A stretch of DNA of 64,000 nucleotides from Saprospiraceae bacterium (GTDB lineage: Bacteria > Bacteroidota > Bacteroidia > Chitinophagales > Saprospiraceae), in NCBI GenBank assembly GCA_027488855.1, contig JAIYAV010000419.1:18208-82207 (forward strand), given 5' to 3'. Positions 1-9,430 of this stretch are shown one piece after another (the first letter of the stretch is position 1; each line of letters starts with the position of its first letter). The position numbers and the translations under genes were made by a program. The notes beneath the pieces are model-generated. The model did not search any database and had not been told where the DNA came from. It saw nothing but the letters and a program-made list of their open reading frames with translations.

Positions 1-22
1 TCGAGGCAACTCACCTACGGGC

Positions 23-1849
23 TTGTTGTGGCGTTTGGAAGGCGTCCCAATTCCCAACCCCAACCACTTTTCTACCTCTGGTACCACGGGAGGCCCGGTG
101 AGCGCCATCAACCCCAACCTGCTGCGGAGTTCTGATTTTTTTACCTCCGCTTTTCCTTCTGAGTATGGCAATGCCATGTCGGGGGTGTTTGACCTGGGTT
201 TCCGCAGTGGCAACTCGGATAAAGCAGAATACACCTTACAATTGGCGGCCTTTAGTGGTTTAGAAGCCATGGCAGAAGGGCCTTTGAACAAAAAGCACAA
301 CTCCTCCTACATTGTGAGTGTGCGCAACTCTTTTGTACAATTGGCCGATGTGGTAGGCATACCGGTGGGTACGGCAGCGATCCCGAATTACCGGGATGTG
401 TCATTCAAATTTGATTTGCCCAACAGCAAAATCGGCAAGTTTTCCATCTTCGGCATCGGGGCCAGCAGCAACATCGACTTTTTGGGCAAAGACATTGATG
501 ACAACGATTTATTTGCCGAAACGGGCAAGGATTCCTACGTAAAATCTCGCCTGGGCATTTTGGGCCTGCGCCACAATATCGTGGTGGGCAAAAATGCCTA
601 CTGGCGCACTGTTGCCTCCTGGTCTACGTCTGGCAACCTTTATGACGAATACCAGTTGCCCAATGAGGAAGTTCCGGAGCGCCGCCAGATCGTAGAAGTG
701 GATGACCGGACGGACACCTGGTCACTGTCTTCGTACTACAACCAAAAATTCAATGCTCGTTTTACCCTGCGCACCGGGATTTTGGCGCAGTTTTATGATG
801 TAGCTACCCGGGTATTGGATCGGGAAGATACACCCAACTGGCAAACCGTGCGTGATTTTGACGGTGGCATGGGGCTATGGCAGGCTTTTGCGCAGGGGCA
901 ATTTAAGTTGGGACAAAAGCTGACTTTGAATGCAGGTTTGCACGGCCAATTGTTTGATTACAACAATACTGCGGCTCTGGAGCCTCGCCTGGCACTGAGC
1001 TGGCAATTGGCCCCGAGTCAGACCTTGACCCTGGGTTATGGTTTACACAATCAAACCCAACCGCTGCCCGTATTTTTCTTCCGGGAACAGACTAGCCCCG
1101 GTGTGTTTGTACCTTCCAATGAAGACCTCGACTTTACCCGAGCCAACCATTTTGTACTGGCTTACGACCAAAAAATCGGCACCGACTGGCGGGTAAAAGC
1201 TGAAACTTATTACCAAACTTTGGATAAAGTACCTGTGGATGCTACGCCCAGTAGTTTTTCTTTGCTGAATGCTGGTGCGGACTTTGTGTTTCCAGAGGCG
1301 AGTAATCTGGTGAACGAAGGGACTGGGCAGAATTACGGGGTAGAGCTGACCATTGAGAAGTTTTTCAGCAAAGGTTATTACACCCTGGTTACTGGCTCGG
1401 TATTTGATTCCAAGTACAAAGGCAGTGATGGCATCGAGCGCAATACGGCCTTCAACAATGGCTACATTTTGAATGTTCTAGCGGGAAAGGAGTTCCGTTT
1501 TGGCAAAGGGGGCAAAAATGCCTTTACTTTTGACACCAAATTCACTACAGCTGGTGGGCGCAACTATACGCCGATCAACCTGGAGGTTTCACGAGCAGTG
1601 GGTGAGGAAGTCTTGTATGAAGATCGTGCCTTTAGCGAACGTTACGAACCATACCTGCGCTGGGATGTTAAATTCGGCTACCGGGTGAACAGCAAGAAGA
1701 AAAACATCTCCCAGCAGTTTTTTATGGATTTCCAGAATGTTACTGGCAAACAAAATATCTTTAGCCGGAGGTTCAATACCCGCACGAATGCCATCAACGA
1801 TGTGTACCAATCTGGGTTTTTCCCGGACATTATGTATCGGATGAAATAA
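23..1849 (+). CDS. TonB-dependent receptor, C-terminal part (5' end outside window)
   Basis: ORF open to the left edge; plug-like 'NPNLLRSSDFFTSAFPSEYGNAMSGVFDLGFRSGN' followed by alternating beta-strand barrel sequence. Confidence 0.85.
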   Translation: MLWRLEGVPIPNPNHFSTSGTTGGPVSAINPNLLRSSDFFTSAFPSEYGNAMSGVFDLGFRSGNSDKAEYTLQLAAFSGLEAMAEGPLNKKHNSSYIVSVRNSFVQLADVVGIPVGTAAIPNYRDVSFKFDLPNSKIGKFSIFGIGASSNIDFLGKDIDDNDLFAETGKDSYVKSRLGILGLRHNIVVGKNAYWRTVASWSTSGNLYDEYQLPNEEVPERRQIVEVDDRTDTWSLSSYYNQKFNARFTLRTGILAQFYDVATRVLDREDTPNWQTVRDFDGGMGLWQAFAQGQFKLGQKLTLNAGLHGQLFDYNNTAALEPRLALSWQLAPSQTLTLGYGLHNQTQPLPVFFFREQTSPGVFVPSNEDLDFTRANHFVLAYDQKIGTDWRVKAETYYQTLDKVPVDATPSSFSLLNAGADFVFPEASNLVNEGTGQNYGVELTIEKFFSKGYYTLVTGSVFDSKYKGSDGIERNTAFNNGYILNVLAGKEFRFGKGGKNAFTFDTKFTTAGGRNYTPINLEVSRAVGEEVLYEDRAFSERYEPYLRWDVKFGYRVNSKKKNISQQFFMDFQNVTGKQNIFSRRFNTRTNAINDVYQSGFFPDIMYRMK

Positions 1850-1876
1850 AAAAAAAAAAAATAAACAAGTGTTACC

Positions 1877-2953
1877 ATGACGCCCAAAAAAGGCAGAAAA
1901 CTGAGCAATCGCGAGCTATATGGATTTGACGACCGTTGGGCGATTGTCATCACCGTGCCCATTCTGGGCGCAATTCTGCCTTTTTTGTTGTTCAAAGATT
2001 ACCCTTTTACGAGTTCTTGGGATTTTTTCATCAAATGGGTGATGTCTTGTACTTACACCATCAGTTACTGGATGGCGGTACGGACAATCATCGCGCGCAA
2101 ACGGATTCGTTACCCACATCCAAGTCAGATTGGCAAACGTATTTTGTTTTCGGTTTTATGGATTGCGGCTTCTTACACGGTGCTGAATTATCTTTTGAAT
2201 TTCGTACACGAATGCGGAAAAATTTATGGTCAACACGAAGAACCACCTGTATTAACCACCAACCTGATCTCGCTTTTCCTCATTGCTTTATTCTGGGCCA
2301 TTTACGAAAGCATTTACATGTACCACCGCTGGAAAGATTCGCTCAATGAGACCGAGCGACTCAAGCGGGAGTTTGTACAAGCCCAACTGGATGGGCTCAA
2401 AAGCCAGGTCAACCCCCATTTTTTATTCAATAGCTTGAATACCCTGGTGTACATCATCCCGGAAGACCCGGATAAAGCCGTGGAGTTTGTACAAAAACTG
2501 GCCAAAGTATACCGCTACATCCTCGAAATCCAGGAGCGCCGCTTGATCCCACTCTGGGAAGAAATGGAGTTTTTGGAATCTTTTATGTTTTTGCACAAAG
2601 AGCGTTTTTACGAAAATCTGCGCCTCAGCATCGACATACCCAAGGCAGACCGGAATTACCTGATCGTACCGCTGTCGCTACAATTGCTGTTTGAAAATGC
2701 AATCAAACACAACATCATTTCGCGCGAAAAACCGCTGAGTATTTCGTTAATAATCGAAGCTGGAAAAAGGCTGGTCGTGCGCAACACCCTGCAATTGCGC
2801 TCCAACCCGGAGCCCGGCACCCAAACGGGTTTGGCCAACATCAAAAACCGCTACGAATACTTCAGCGATCAACCTGTATTGGTGGAACAAACCGAACAGG
2901 AATTCATCGTGAGTTTGCCGCTGATTCAGGAAGCAGTCATTGCTACGGCATAA
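1877..2953 (+). CDS. LytS-type sensor histidine kinase (His_kinase/HATPase)
   Basis: N-terminal TM helices, then 'LKSQVNPHFLFNSLNTLVYIIPEDPDKAVEFVQKLAKVYRYIL' and 'PLSLQLLFENAIKHNI', 'TGLANIKNRY'. Confidence 0.9.
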   Translation: MTPKKGRKLSNRELYGFDDRWAIVITVPILGAILPFLLFKDYPFTSSWDFFIKWVMSCTYTISYWMAVRTIIARKRIRYPHPSQIGKRILFSVLWIAASYTVLNYLLNFVHECGKIYGQHEEPPVLTTNLISLFLIALFWAIYESIYMYHRWKDSLNETERLKREFVQAQLDGLKSQVNPHFLFNSLNTLVYIIPEDPDKAVEFVQKLAKVYRYILEIQERRLIPLWEEMEFLESFMFLHKERFYENLRLSIDIPKADRNYLIVPLSLQLLFENAIKHNIISREKPLSISLIIEAGKRLVVRNTLQLRSNPEPGTQTGLANIKNRYEYFSDQPVLVEQTEQEFIVSLPLIQEAVIATA

Positions 2954-3003
2954 CCATTTGTATATTTTTGCGTTGTAATGCTGATCAAGTATTACAACAG
3001 TAG

Positions 3004-3438
3004 ATGATGAACATTCTTTTCCTACTTCTCTTCAACTTTGTTCAGGCTGAACAAAAAGGTACCTTGACGGTCAACGTGCGGAATGTCCTGCAAAACCAAG
3101 GCAGCATTCGGATGGCGGTGTACAACGACGAAAAATCTTTTCCCAGCGAATCCCAATCTTTTCGCGGCAAGGCACTGCCGCTGAAATCCGGAATCATCAA
3201 CCACCAATTGGTTTGTGACCAACTCCCCTTTGGCAACTACGCAGTGGCCGTTTACCACGATCTCAACAACAATGAAAAAATGGACAAAAATGCGCTGGGT
3301 ATTCCTACGGAACCTTACGCTTTTTCGAACAATGTAAAAGTGAAATGGCGGGCACCAAAATTCCAGGAAGCAGTGTTCGGGTTTAAATCAAAGCAGCAGG
3401 AGATCATGGTGGAGCTCAAGCGTTGGTCGGCGCAGTAA
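3004..3438 (+). CDS. DUF2141-type secreted protein
   Basis: Signal peptide; 'GSIRMAVYNDEKSFP', 'LPFGNYAVAVYHDLNNNEKMDKNALGIPTEPYAFSNN' typical of DUF2141. Confidence 0.85.
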   Translation: MMNILFLLLFNFVQAEQKGTLTVNVRNVLQNQGSIRMAVYNDEKSFPSESQSFRGKALPLKSGIINHQLVCDQLPFGNYAVAVYHDLNNNEKMDKNALGIPTEPYAFSNNVKVKWRAPKFQEAVFGFKSKQQEIMVELKRWSAQ

Positions 3439-3658
3439 TGACCATTCATTGCGCCAACCTTCAACTATCAAGTGTAGCCCATAGGCAGGAAATGTACCTG
3501 CTTTCTGCTATTTTAGTTAAAAATTTTAAGATTTTTCAGATTCACAGCGTACCTTTTCTCAGTTCTTCACGTCTAAAAATACAAATCACGGTTTTTGTTT
3601 ATCTTCGCAGGTGAATCAACACCTAAGGAAATTGAGTGCTGTTACTTGTAACAAAGAA

Positions 3659-4210
3659 ATGCGGGATTTTGAAGTGATCCATGTTTACCTGCAAACCCAG
3701 GCAAACCCCTGTTTCACTTTGTTGTACAATCGTTATGTGAGTAAGGTGTATGCAAAGTGTATCTCTATCCTCAAAAATGAGGCATTGGCCCACGACGCTA
3801 CCCAGGAAATCTTCCTAAAGATTTTCCTCAACCTTGCCAAATTCGGGGAAAAAGCGCAGTTTTCCACCTGGGTGTATTCCATTACGTACAACTTTTGCAT
3901 CGACTATTTGCGAAGAAATAAAAAACATGGTGAGCTATTTAGCGACGACATCGAAAAAGCACCCGACACGGCGGACGAGGTGCCTGACGAAGCTTTGCTT
4001 CAACTAGAGGTCGACACGCTGCGCAAGGTATTGGACGAAATTCCTACTCCTGATCGGATTATCCTCCTGATGAAATACCAGGATGACATGCAAATCAAGG
4101 ACATTGCTGAAATTTTGAACAAAACCGAAAGTGCCGTGAAAATGCAAATAAAACGTGCCAAAGAAAAGGCCCAAAAGGTCAAGGAAGATCTGATGCCGGC
4201 CACAAACTAA
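3659..4210 (+). CDS. ECF-type RNA polymerase sigma factor
   Basis: Sigma70 region 2 'DATQEIFLKIFLNLAKFGEKAQFSTWVYSITYNFCIDYLRR' and region 4 'MKYQDDMQIKDIAEILNKTESAVKMQIKRAKEKAQ'; ATG at 3659 preferred over ORF start 3611. Confidence 0.9.
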   Translation: MRDFEVIHVYLQTQANPCFTLLYNRYVSKVYAKCISILKNEALAHDATQEIFLKIFLNLAKFGEKAQFSTWVYSITYNFCIDYLRRNKKHGELFSDDIEKAPDTADEVPDEALLQLEVDTLRKVLDEIPTPDRIILLMKYQDDMQIKDIAEILNKTESAVKMQIKRAKEKAQKVKEDLMPATN

Positions 4211-4218
4211 TTCGGCTT

Positions 4219-4512
4219 ATGAATCCTAATAACTTCCAACGGATGTTCGACGAGGACGCCGACAACATTCCGCCCGAAAAGTACGAGCGTATTCTCCACA
4301 ATGTGTGGGGCAATCTCGGTTTCTTGCGGATGCTCGGCGACGTCGCCGACCTGTACATGTCCCAAATGGTGGGAGTCATGGTGCTGGCGGCGGGCGGTAA
4401 TGATCCCGACGGCGCCCAAAGTCCCAACCACATTCCACCCAACACCCCCGATCGCCCGGACAATCACGGACCCACTGGTGTAGGCCCGCAAAGTCCTGAA
4501 ATCACTCGATAA
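4219..4512 (+). CDS. Small hypothetical protein immediately downstream of ECF sigma factor
   Basis: 97-aa ORF 8 bp after the sigma gene, same strand; no recognisable family. Confidence 0.55.
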   Translation: MNPNNFQRMFDEDADNIPPEKYERILHNVWGNLGFLRMLGDVADLYMSQMVGVMVLAAGGNDPDGAQSPNHIPPNTPDRPDNHGPTGVGPQSPEITR

Positions 4513-4536
4513 TCCAAAATCCTCCAACCCAACCCA

Positions 4537-5394
4537 TTGATTATGAACCTTTTTTTACTAAACATCACCGACTGGTTCAACGACCTCTACAACAAATATC
4601 AGCCCATGTTTGATCAGTTCTTCATGGGCCTGATCGCTTTTGTACCCAAATTCGTTGGCGCTTTGCTGCTTTTGTTTTTGGGTTGGTTTTTGGGTAAAAT
4701 GATCTCTCGTTTTTTCCAGAAATTATTAGAGCGCATAGGTGCCGATAAACTGGGAGACCGACTCAATCAAATTGATTTTATCGCTCGTTCTCCGGTAAAA
4801 CTCAAGCCTTCCACCATGGTGGGCAAGTTTTTGTATTACGTGATTTTTATCTTCTTTTTTATGGCAGCCACTGACACCTTGGGCATTACTGCGGTGTCGG
4901 AAATGATCAGCAAAATATTCGAATACCTGCCACGCATTCTATCCGCCTTGGTGGTTTTTGTGATTGGCATCCTGTTCGCGGATATGCTCAAAAAGCTGGT
5001 ACATACCGCTTGCATTTCGCTCAACATTCCGGCAGGAGGATTGATTGCCAACTTTGTCTTTTACTTCGTGTTCATCAACGTGGCCATGATTACCTTGTCG
5101 CAAGCGGGCATCGATACCAACTTTATTCAGGATAACCTTTCCATCATTTTAGCGGGTATCGTGGGTGCTTTCGCCGTGGGTTATGGCTATGCTTCGCGGC
5201 CTTTGGTGGGCAATTTATTGGCAGCTTACTACAACAAAAACAAAGTAAAGGTAGGCGACATTATCTCGATCGACGGGGTGAAAGGAAAAATTGTTGCAAT
5301 AGACAATTCCACCATGACCCTCGATGCCGACGACCGCAAAATAATCGTACCGCTCAATAAACTGTCCAGCGAGAAGTACGAAATTTTCAAATAA
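4537..5394 (+). CDS. MscS-like mechanosensitive channel family membrane protein
   Basis: Multiple TM helices and 'GIVGAFAVGYGYASRPLVGNLLAAYYNKNKVKVGDIISIDGVKGKIVAIDNSTMTLDADDRKIIVPLNKL', an MscS beta-domain pattern. Confidence 0.8.
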   Translation: MIMNLFLLNITDWFNDLYNKYQPMFDQFFMGLIAFVPKFVGALLLLFLGWFLGKMISRFFQKLLERIGADKLGDRLNQIDFIARSPVKLKPSTMVGKFLYYVIFIFFFMAATDTLGITAVSEMISKIFEYLPRILSALVVFVIGILFADMLKKLVHTACISLNIPAGGLIANFVFYFVFINVAMITLSQAGIDTNFIQDNLSIILAGIVGAFAVGYGYASRPLVGNLLAAYYNKNKVKVGDIISIDGVKGKIVAIDNSTMTLDADDRKIIVPLNKLSSEKYEIFK

Positions 5395-5408
5395 TCCAAA
5401 GAACCACA

Positions 5409-6443
5409 ATGAAACAATCACTACGCTACAAACTGCTTTTTCTGTTTGTATGGGTTGCCTTTGCCAGTTATGGACAAGAAGCAGCCGTGAAAGATACCTC
5501 TTACTGGAAAAGTGGCGCTGGCTTAGCGCTGGCTTTCGACCAGTTGCTCAACATCAATCCTCGGCAGGGTGCAGCCCAAGACCGCCTGGGATTTGGTGGA
5601 GGCATCAACGTATTTGGGAATTACCAAAAAGGACGGGTCGCTTGGAGCAACCTGGGCCAATGGAACTTTGGCGTACAACGCCTGGGCACCGGGGTCGTGC
5701 GCATCAACAACACTGCGGCCAATGTACCTTTCCAAAAATCACTGGATGAATTGGTGGTGAGCTCAAAAATCGGCTTTAAAACCGCCGAAAAGTCGAAGGT
5801 GTTTTACGCCGCTGACTTTAACTTTTTGAGCCAACTGACTCCTACGTATCAAGGGGGCAGTAGTTTTCCCGGGCTTTTCCTGAACAATGTAGAAGGTTCT
5901 TCCCGCTTGGCGCAACTGTTTTCTCCAGCGATTATCAACCTTGCGCTAGGGGTTGATTACAAGCCTAGCCCCAAGTTTTCGTTTTTCTATTCCCCCTTGG
6001 GCGCCAAGTGGGTGATCGTGAGTAGCGATGCCATCGCGCTGCGTGGAGTACACGGCAACCCGGTGACCAAAAATGCACAAGGCAACATCATTGCTGCTGA
6101 GAATGTGGATGCACAACTGGGTAGCCAATTGCGGGCAGTGTACACCAGCAAATTTTTGGGCGACAAACTGGCTTATACCTCCAACCTTTTGATGTTCAGC
6201 AATTACCTCAACAAGCCCCAAAACGTGGACGTGGATTGGCGCAACAGCTTGTCCTGGACGCTGTTCAAAAACTTCCAATTGGGCTTATTGGTCAACTTCT
6301 TCTACGACGACGACATGAACATGTTCACCTCCGACTTCAACGCCATCAACGGTATTGAAGTAGATGGTGGCGGCAAACCAGTGACTGGGCCTCGCTTGAG
6401 TGTGACCCAACAGTTGCTGTTGAAGTACGCGATAACGTTTTAA
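5409..6443 (+). CDS. DUF3078-type outer-membrane protein
   Basis: Signal peptide, 'YWKSGAGLALAFDQLLNINPRQGAAQDRLGFGGGINVFGNYQKGRVAWSN' and beta-rich body. Confidence 0.75.
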   Translation: MKQSLRYKLLFLFVWVAFASYGQEAAVKDTSYWKSGAGLALAFDQLLNINPRQGAAQDRLGFGGGINVFGNYQKGRVAWSNLGQWNFGVQRLGTGVVRINNTAANVPFQKSLDELVVSSKIGFKTAEKSKVFYAADFNFLSQLTPTYQGGSSFPGLFLNNVEGSSRLAQLFSPAIINLALGVDYKPSPKFSFFYSPLGAKWVIVSSDAIALRGVHGNPVTKNAQGNIIAAENVDAQLGSQLRAVYTSKFLGDKLAYTSNLLMFSNYLNKPQNVDVDWRNSLSWTLFKNFQLGLLVNFFYDDDMNMFTSDFNAINGIEVDGGGKPVTGPRLSVTQQLLLKYAITF

Positions 6444-6470
6444 GCAAAACAGTTTTTTGTTGAAACAAGA

Positions 6471-6506
6471 AAAGTCCGATTGGCAGTACGCTGGTCGGAC
6501 TTTTTC
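6471..6506 (+). terminator. Intrinsic terminator after the DUF3078 gene
   Basis: aaaagtccga ... tcggacttttt hairpin with T-run. Confidence 0.8.
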
Positions 6507-6540
6507 ATTTTCTTTGCATCAAGCTGTCAAAACACAATCC

Positions 6541-7458
6541 ATGACTTTCGACCAACCCATTCCAATCCAGGAAATAGCCCAAAAGATCAATGCCGAGATT
6601 ATTGGCGATGCCACGGCCATGGCCACCGGCATCAACGAAATCCACCAGGTGCGCCCCGGCGACATCACCTTTGTGGATGTAAAAAAGTACTTCGAAAAAT
6701 CGCTGAGTTCGGCAGCCACTTTTGTGATCCTGAATGAACGGGTGGAAGCTCCGGTGGGTAAAACCCTGCTGCTTTGTGCCGATCCTTTTGCGGCCTACAA
6801 CAGCATCGTGCTGGAACACCGGCCCTATCAACACCTGCAAAACAGCATCAGTCCATTGGCTGAAATACATCCCAGTGCCATCATTGAGCCCAACGTAGTC
6901 ATCGGGCCTTACGTCAAAATCGGTGCCAACAGCCACATCATGGCCAATGTCACCATTGCGGAATACACGCTGATTGGGGAGGAAGTAATCGTTCAACCCG
7001 GCGCGATCATTGGCACGGAAGCCTTTTATTTCAAACGTAGCGCCGAAGGTTTTTTCAAATGGCGATCGGGAGGCCGGGTGATTTTGGAAGATCGAGTGGA
7101 TGTGGGCGCAGGTTGTACCATCAACAAAGGTGTTTCTGGCGATACGCTGATTGGAGCAGGCACCAAACTGGATAGCCAGGTACACATTGGCCACGATGTA
7201 GTGGTGGGCAAACGTTGCCTGTTCGCCGCACAAGTTGGCATTGGGGGCAATTGTGTGATTGGGGACGATGTCATCCTGTATGGCCAGGTCGGCATTGCCC
7301 AAAACCTGCACATTGGCAACAAAGTAGTGGTATTGGCTAAAAGTGGGGTCTCTAAGGATTTGGAAGATGGCAAGGTGTACTTTGGGTATCCGGCACAGGA
7401 GGCCAGAACGGCGTATAAAGAGTTGGCGATGCTCAGGAGAATTACCGATGAAAAATGA
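6541..7458 (+). CDS. lpxD: UDP-3-O-acylglucosamine N-acyltransferase (LpxD-like)
   Basis: Left-handed beta-helix hexapeptide repeats, 'PSAIIEPNVVIGPYVKIGANSHI', 'AQVGIGGNCVIGDDVILYGQVGI'. ATG 6541 chosen because ORF start 6457 lies upstream of a terminator hairpin. Confidence 0.85.
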   Translation: MTFDQPIPIQEIAQKINAEIIGDATAMATGINEIHQVRPGDITFVDVKKYFEKSLSSAATFVILNERVEAPVGKTLLLCADPFAAYNSIVLEHRPYQHLQNSISPLAEIHPSAIIEPNVVIGPYVKIGANSHIMANVTIAEYTLIGEEVIVQPGAIIGTEAFYFKRSAEGFFKWRSGGRVILEDRVDVGAGCTINKGVSGDTLIGAGTKLDSQVHIGHDVVVGKRCLFAAQVGIGGNCVIGDDVILYGQVGIAQNLHIGNKVVVLAKSGVSKDLEDGKVYFGYPAQEARTAYKELAMLRRITDEK

Positions 7459-7462
7459 CACC

Positions 7463-7585
7463 TAAGGTGAACATCTAAGGTGCACTTAGGTGTCTTAGGT
7501 GGTGAGTATATTGCCCTGCTCCGCAGGGCTTTTTTTTCTTTTTCGCCACCTCAGAAACCTAAGGCACCTAAGGGATCACCTCAGA
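7463..7585. repeat. Intergenic inverted repeat, 'CCTAAGGTGC' family copy 1 (imperfect)
   Basis: acctaaggtg...ttaggtggtg versus ccacctcag...cctaaggcacctaag...cacctcag; encloses the 7513-7538 terminator. Confidence 0.7.
7513..7538 (+). terminator. Intrinsic terminator after lpxD
   Basis: gccctgc-tccc-type hairpin (gccctgctccgcagggc) followed by a long T-run. Confidence 0.85.
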
Positions 7586-7593
7586 AGTTGGTT

Positions 7594-8364
7594 TTATAAG
7601 CGGACTGAAAATTCAAATTCCCGCCCAGTACCATCCGTATACTGCACCTTGTACTTGTAGGCCATTTTCCGCAGGTCTTTGCCCTTTAGCTTTTTCTGAA
7701 AGGCTGCGAAGCCCTCATAATCGTACATTTTCCGACCATCCGACGACATTTGGTAAAACTCCGCTGCGGTGTAGATTTTTTCATGCTTCAGGTAAACCGG
7801 CTCGGCTTTGCGGCCCGCCAGCGTAGCAATTCTCGACAAAGTCAGCTGCTGGAGGGTTTTGCTGGAATCCACACTGGCCCCTACGAAGGTAGATTGGGGC
7901 AAAGCTTGCACTTCCAGACCTTCGGGGTGCTGGTAGTAATAGGCTTGTATGTTAGTTGTCCAGGCTTCGTCTTTATCCCCTGGGCCGGGAATGGCGATTC
8001 CTATGCTTGCGTTGTGTAGCAAAATGTAGGTATTCAGGATGTCGTGCCGCTTCAGGGCCAGGCCTTTGTCTGGACTAGCCTCCAGCATGTGGCTATGGAC
8101 TTCGACCTCGGTCAAATGTTGCCCCATCGATACCTGCTCCAAATCGAGTACAAGTTCCTGGCCATCCATCTCATTTCTGATCAAGGGCCCTGTGCCCGTA
8201 AGTCGGAAAATCGCGGAGTCGATGGCGGCAGGGTGTAGGTTCTGCAGTTGTACGCGCAATTCCCCCTCCTGAGCATTGAGGTAGATGGATTCGTACTGCT
8301 CAGCGCAGCACATGAGCGTTAGCGACAATGTCATGGACATTGCCAGAGTTGTAGGTTTGATCAT
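7594..8364 (-). CDS. Hypothetical exported protein
   Basis: Signal-peptide-like N-terminus 'MIKPTTLAMSMTLSLTLMCCAEQ'; full-length ORF convergent with lpxD. Confidence 0.65.
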   Translation of the reverse strand: MIKPTTLAMSMTLSLTLMCCAEQYESIYLNAQEGELRVQLQNLHPAAIDSAIFRLTGTGPLIRNEMDGQELVLDLEQVSMGQHLTEVEVHSHMLEASPDKGLALKRHDILNTYILLHNASIGIAIPGPGDKDEAWTTNIQAYYYQHPEGLEVQALPQSTFVGASVDSSKTLQQLTLSRIATLAGRKAEPVYLKHEKIYTAAEFYQMSSDGRKMYDYEGFAAFQKKLKGKDLRKMAYKYKVQYTDGTGREFEFSVRL

Positions 8365-8890
8365 GGCAGAGTTAAAAAGGACTAAGGTTTTTAAAAAGGA
8401 CTACTAAATAAACCTACCAAATTTATTTCTGTTTACAAGAAGGGCACTGATTTTTGTCACCCCCAATGGAGGGCCGCTTTAGTGATTCTATATTCTGGTA
8501 ATTCTTGATGGTACAATCTGTCATTCAATCAAACCCACCGAGATGCCAATAAGAGAGCTGTTCGGAATCGAACAGGGGTGTTCGGATAAGGACTAGGCAA
8601 ATCATCTGGATGATGAAGCAGTTTTTGAATCAAGGCTTGCGCCCCCAGTGCTATTTTTGGGCAATCTTATTTGATTTATGCGGGGAATGAAAATCAGGAT
8701 AGGGTGCAGGGGAAGGTACGAGCATGGGATAATTTGCCGGGGTTTTGAGGGTATACCATAGGGACTTAGGTTTTGTTTTGTGCAAATGTGCATTCAACAC
8801 CTTGGTTTTAGAGGATTTCGCCGAACATTACGCTTTACGAATTTGCGACGTTTAGGAGCAATTTTCGGGGAGCGATTGTTCACAGTATAT

Positions 8891-9430
8891 TCAAGCTCTG
8901 AACTTTAGATCGTTTTTAACTTTCCCCCATTCGATGCTCCTTAACAGTTCATCCGTTTTTATTTCGTCCTCCAGTTGTTTGGCGTACAACTTCCACCAAT
9001 AGATTGCTGGAATAACATTCCCACAGTGTTTTTCTAATCGATACACCAACTCATTATTGGGATTATCTCTTCCATTGAGGAGCCTACTCAATTTAGTTGG
9101 ATGAAGATCAATCTCCGCAGCAAAATCCTTTTGGCTTCGCCCAATCAGTTTGACGTATTGTTCTAATTGCAGTGCAAATGAAAATTCTTTTTCAAAATCA
9201 CTACGCTCAAGGTAGTCTTTGATCAGTAATTTCATGCGCATCAGCGCCGACAACAACCTTTGTTCCTCAGTGCTTTCTTTTAAAGCCTTTAAGCGTAAGG
9301 CTCTGAATTCTGCTTCAATAGTCTCTTTTTCCAGCTCATCCAAATCGGCCGGAAACACGTAGCCTTCAACAATCTCCTGATCAGTGAATTGTTTGCTCAA
9401 CTCAAGATAGATTTTTTCGTTATTTTTCAT
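8891..9430 (-). CDS. XRE-type helix-turn-helix protein, candidate antitoxin
   Basis: 'LEQYVKLIGRSQKDFAAEIDLHPTKLSRLLNGRDNPNNELVYRLEKHCGNVIPAIYWWKLYAKQLEDEI' HTH; start M at 9430 overlaps the upstream gene by 11 bp. Confidence 0.8.
   Translation of the reverse strand: MKNNEKIYLELSKQFTDQEIVEGYVFPADLDELEKETIEAEFRALRLKALKESTEEQRLLSALMRMKLLIKDYLERSDFEKEFSFALQLEQYVKLIGRSQKDFAAEIDLHPTKLSRLLNGRDNPNNELVYRLEKHCGNVIPAIYWWKLYAKQLEDEIKTDELLRSIEWGKVKNDLKFRA

Noticed and set aside
6457-6540. N-terminal extension of the LpxD ORF given by the track
   Set aside because: It spans a terminator-like hairpin (6471-6506) and precedes the natural LpxD start at 6541.
6505-7461. 318-aa minus-strand ORF antisense to lpxD
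   Set aside because: Shadow ORF of a well-supported hexapeptide-repeat gene; its translation shows no family signature.
8365-8890. Intergenic stretch with a small dyad (ctgttcg-gaat-cgaacag, 8558-8575)
   Set aside because: Arms too short to distinguish from chance and no supporting context.
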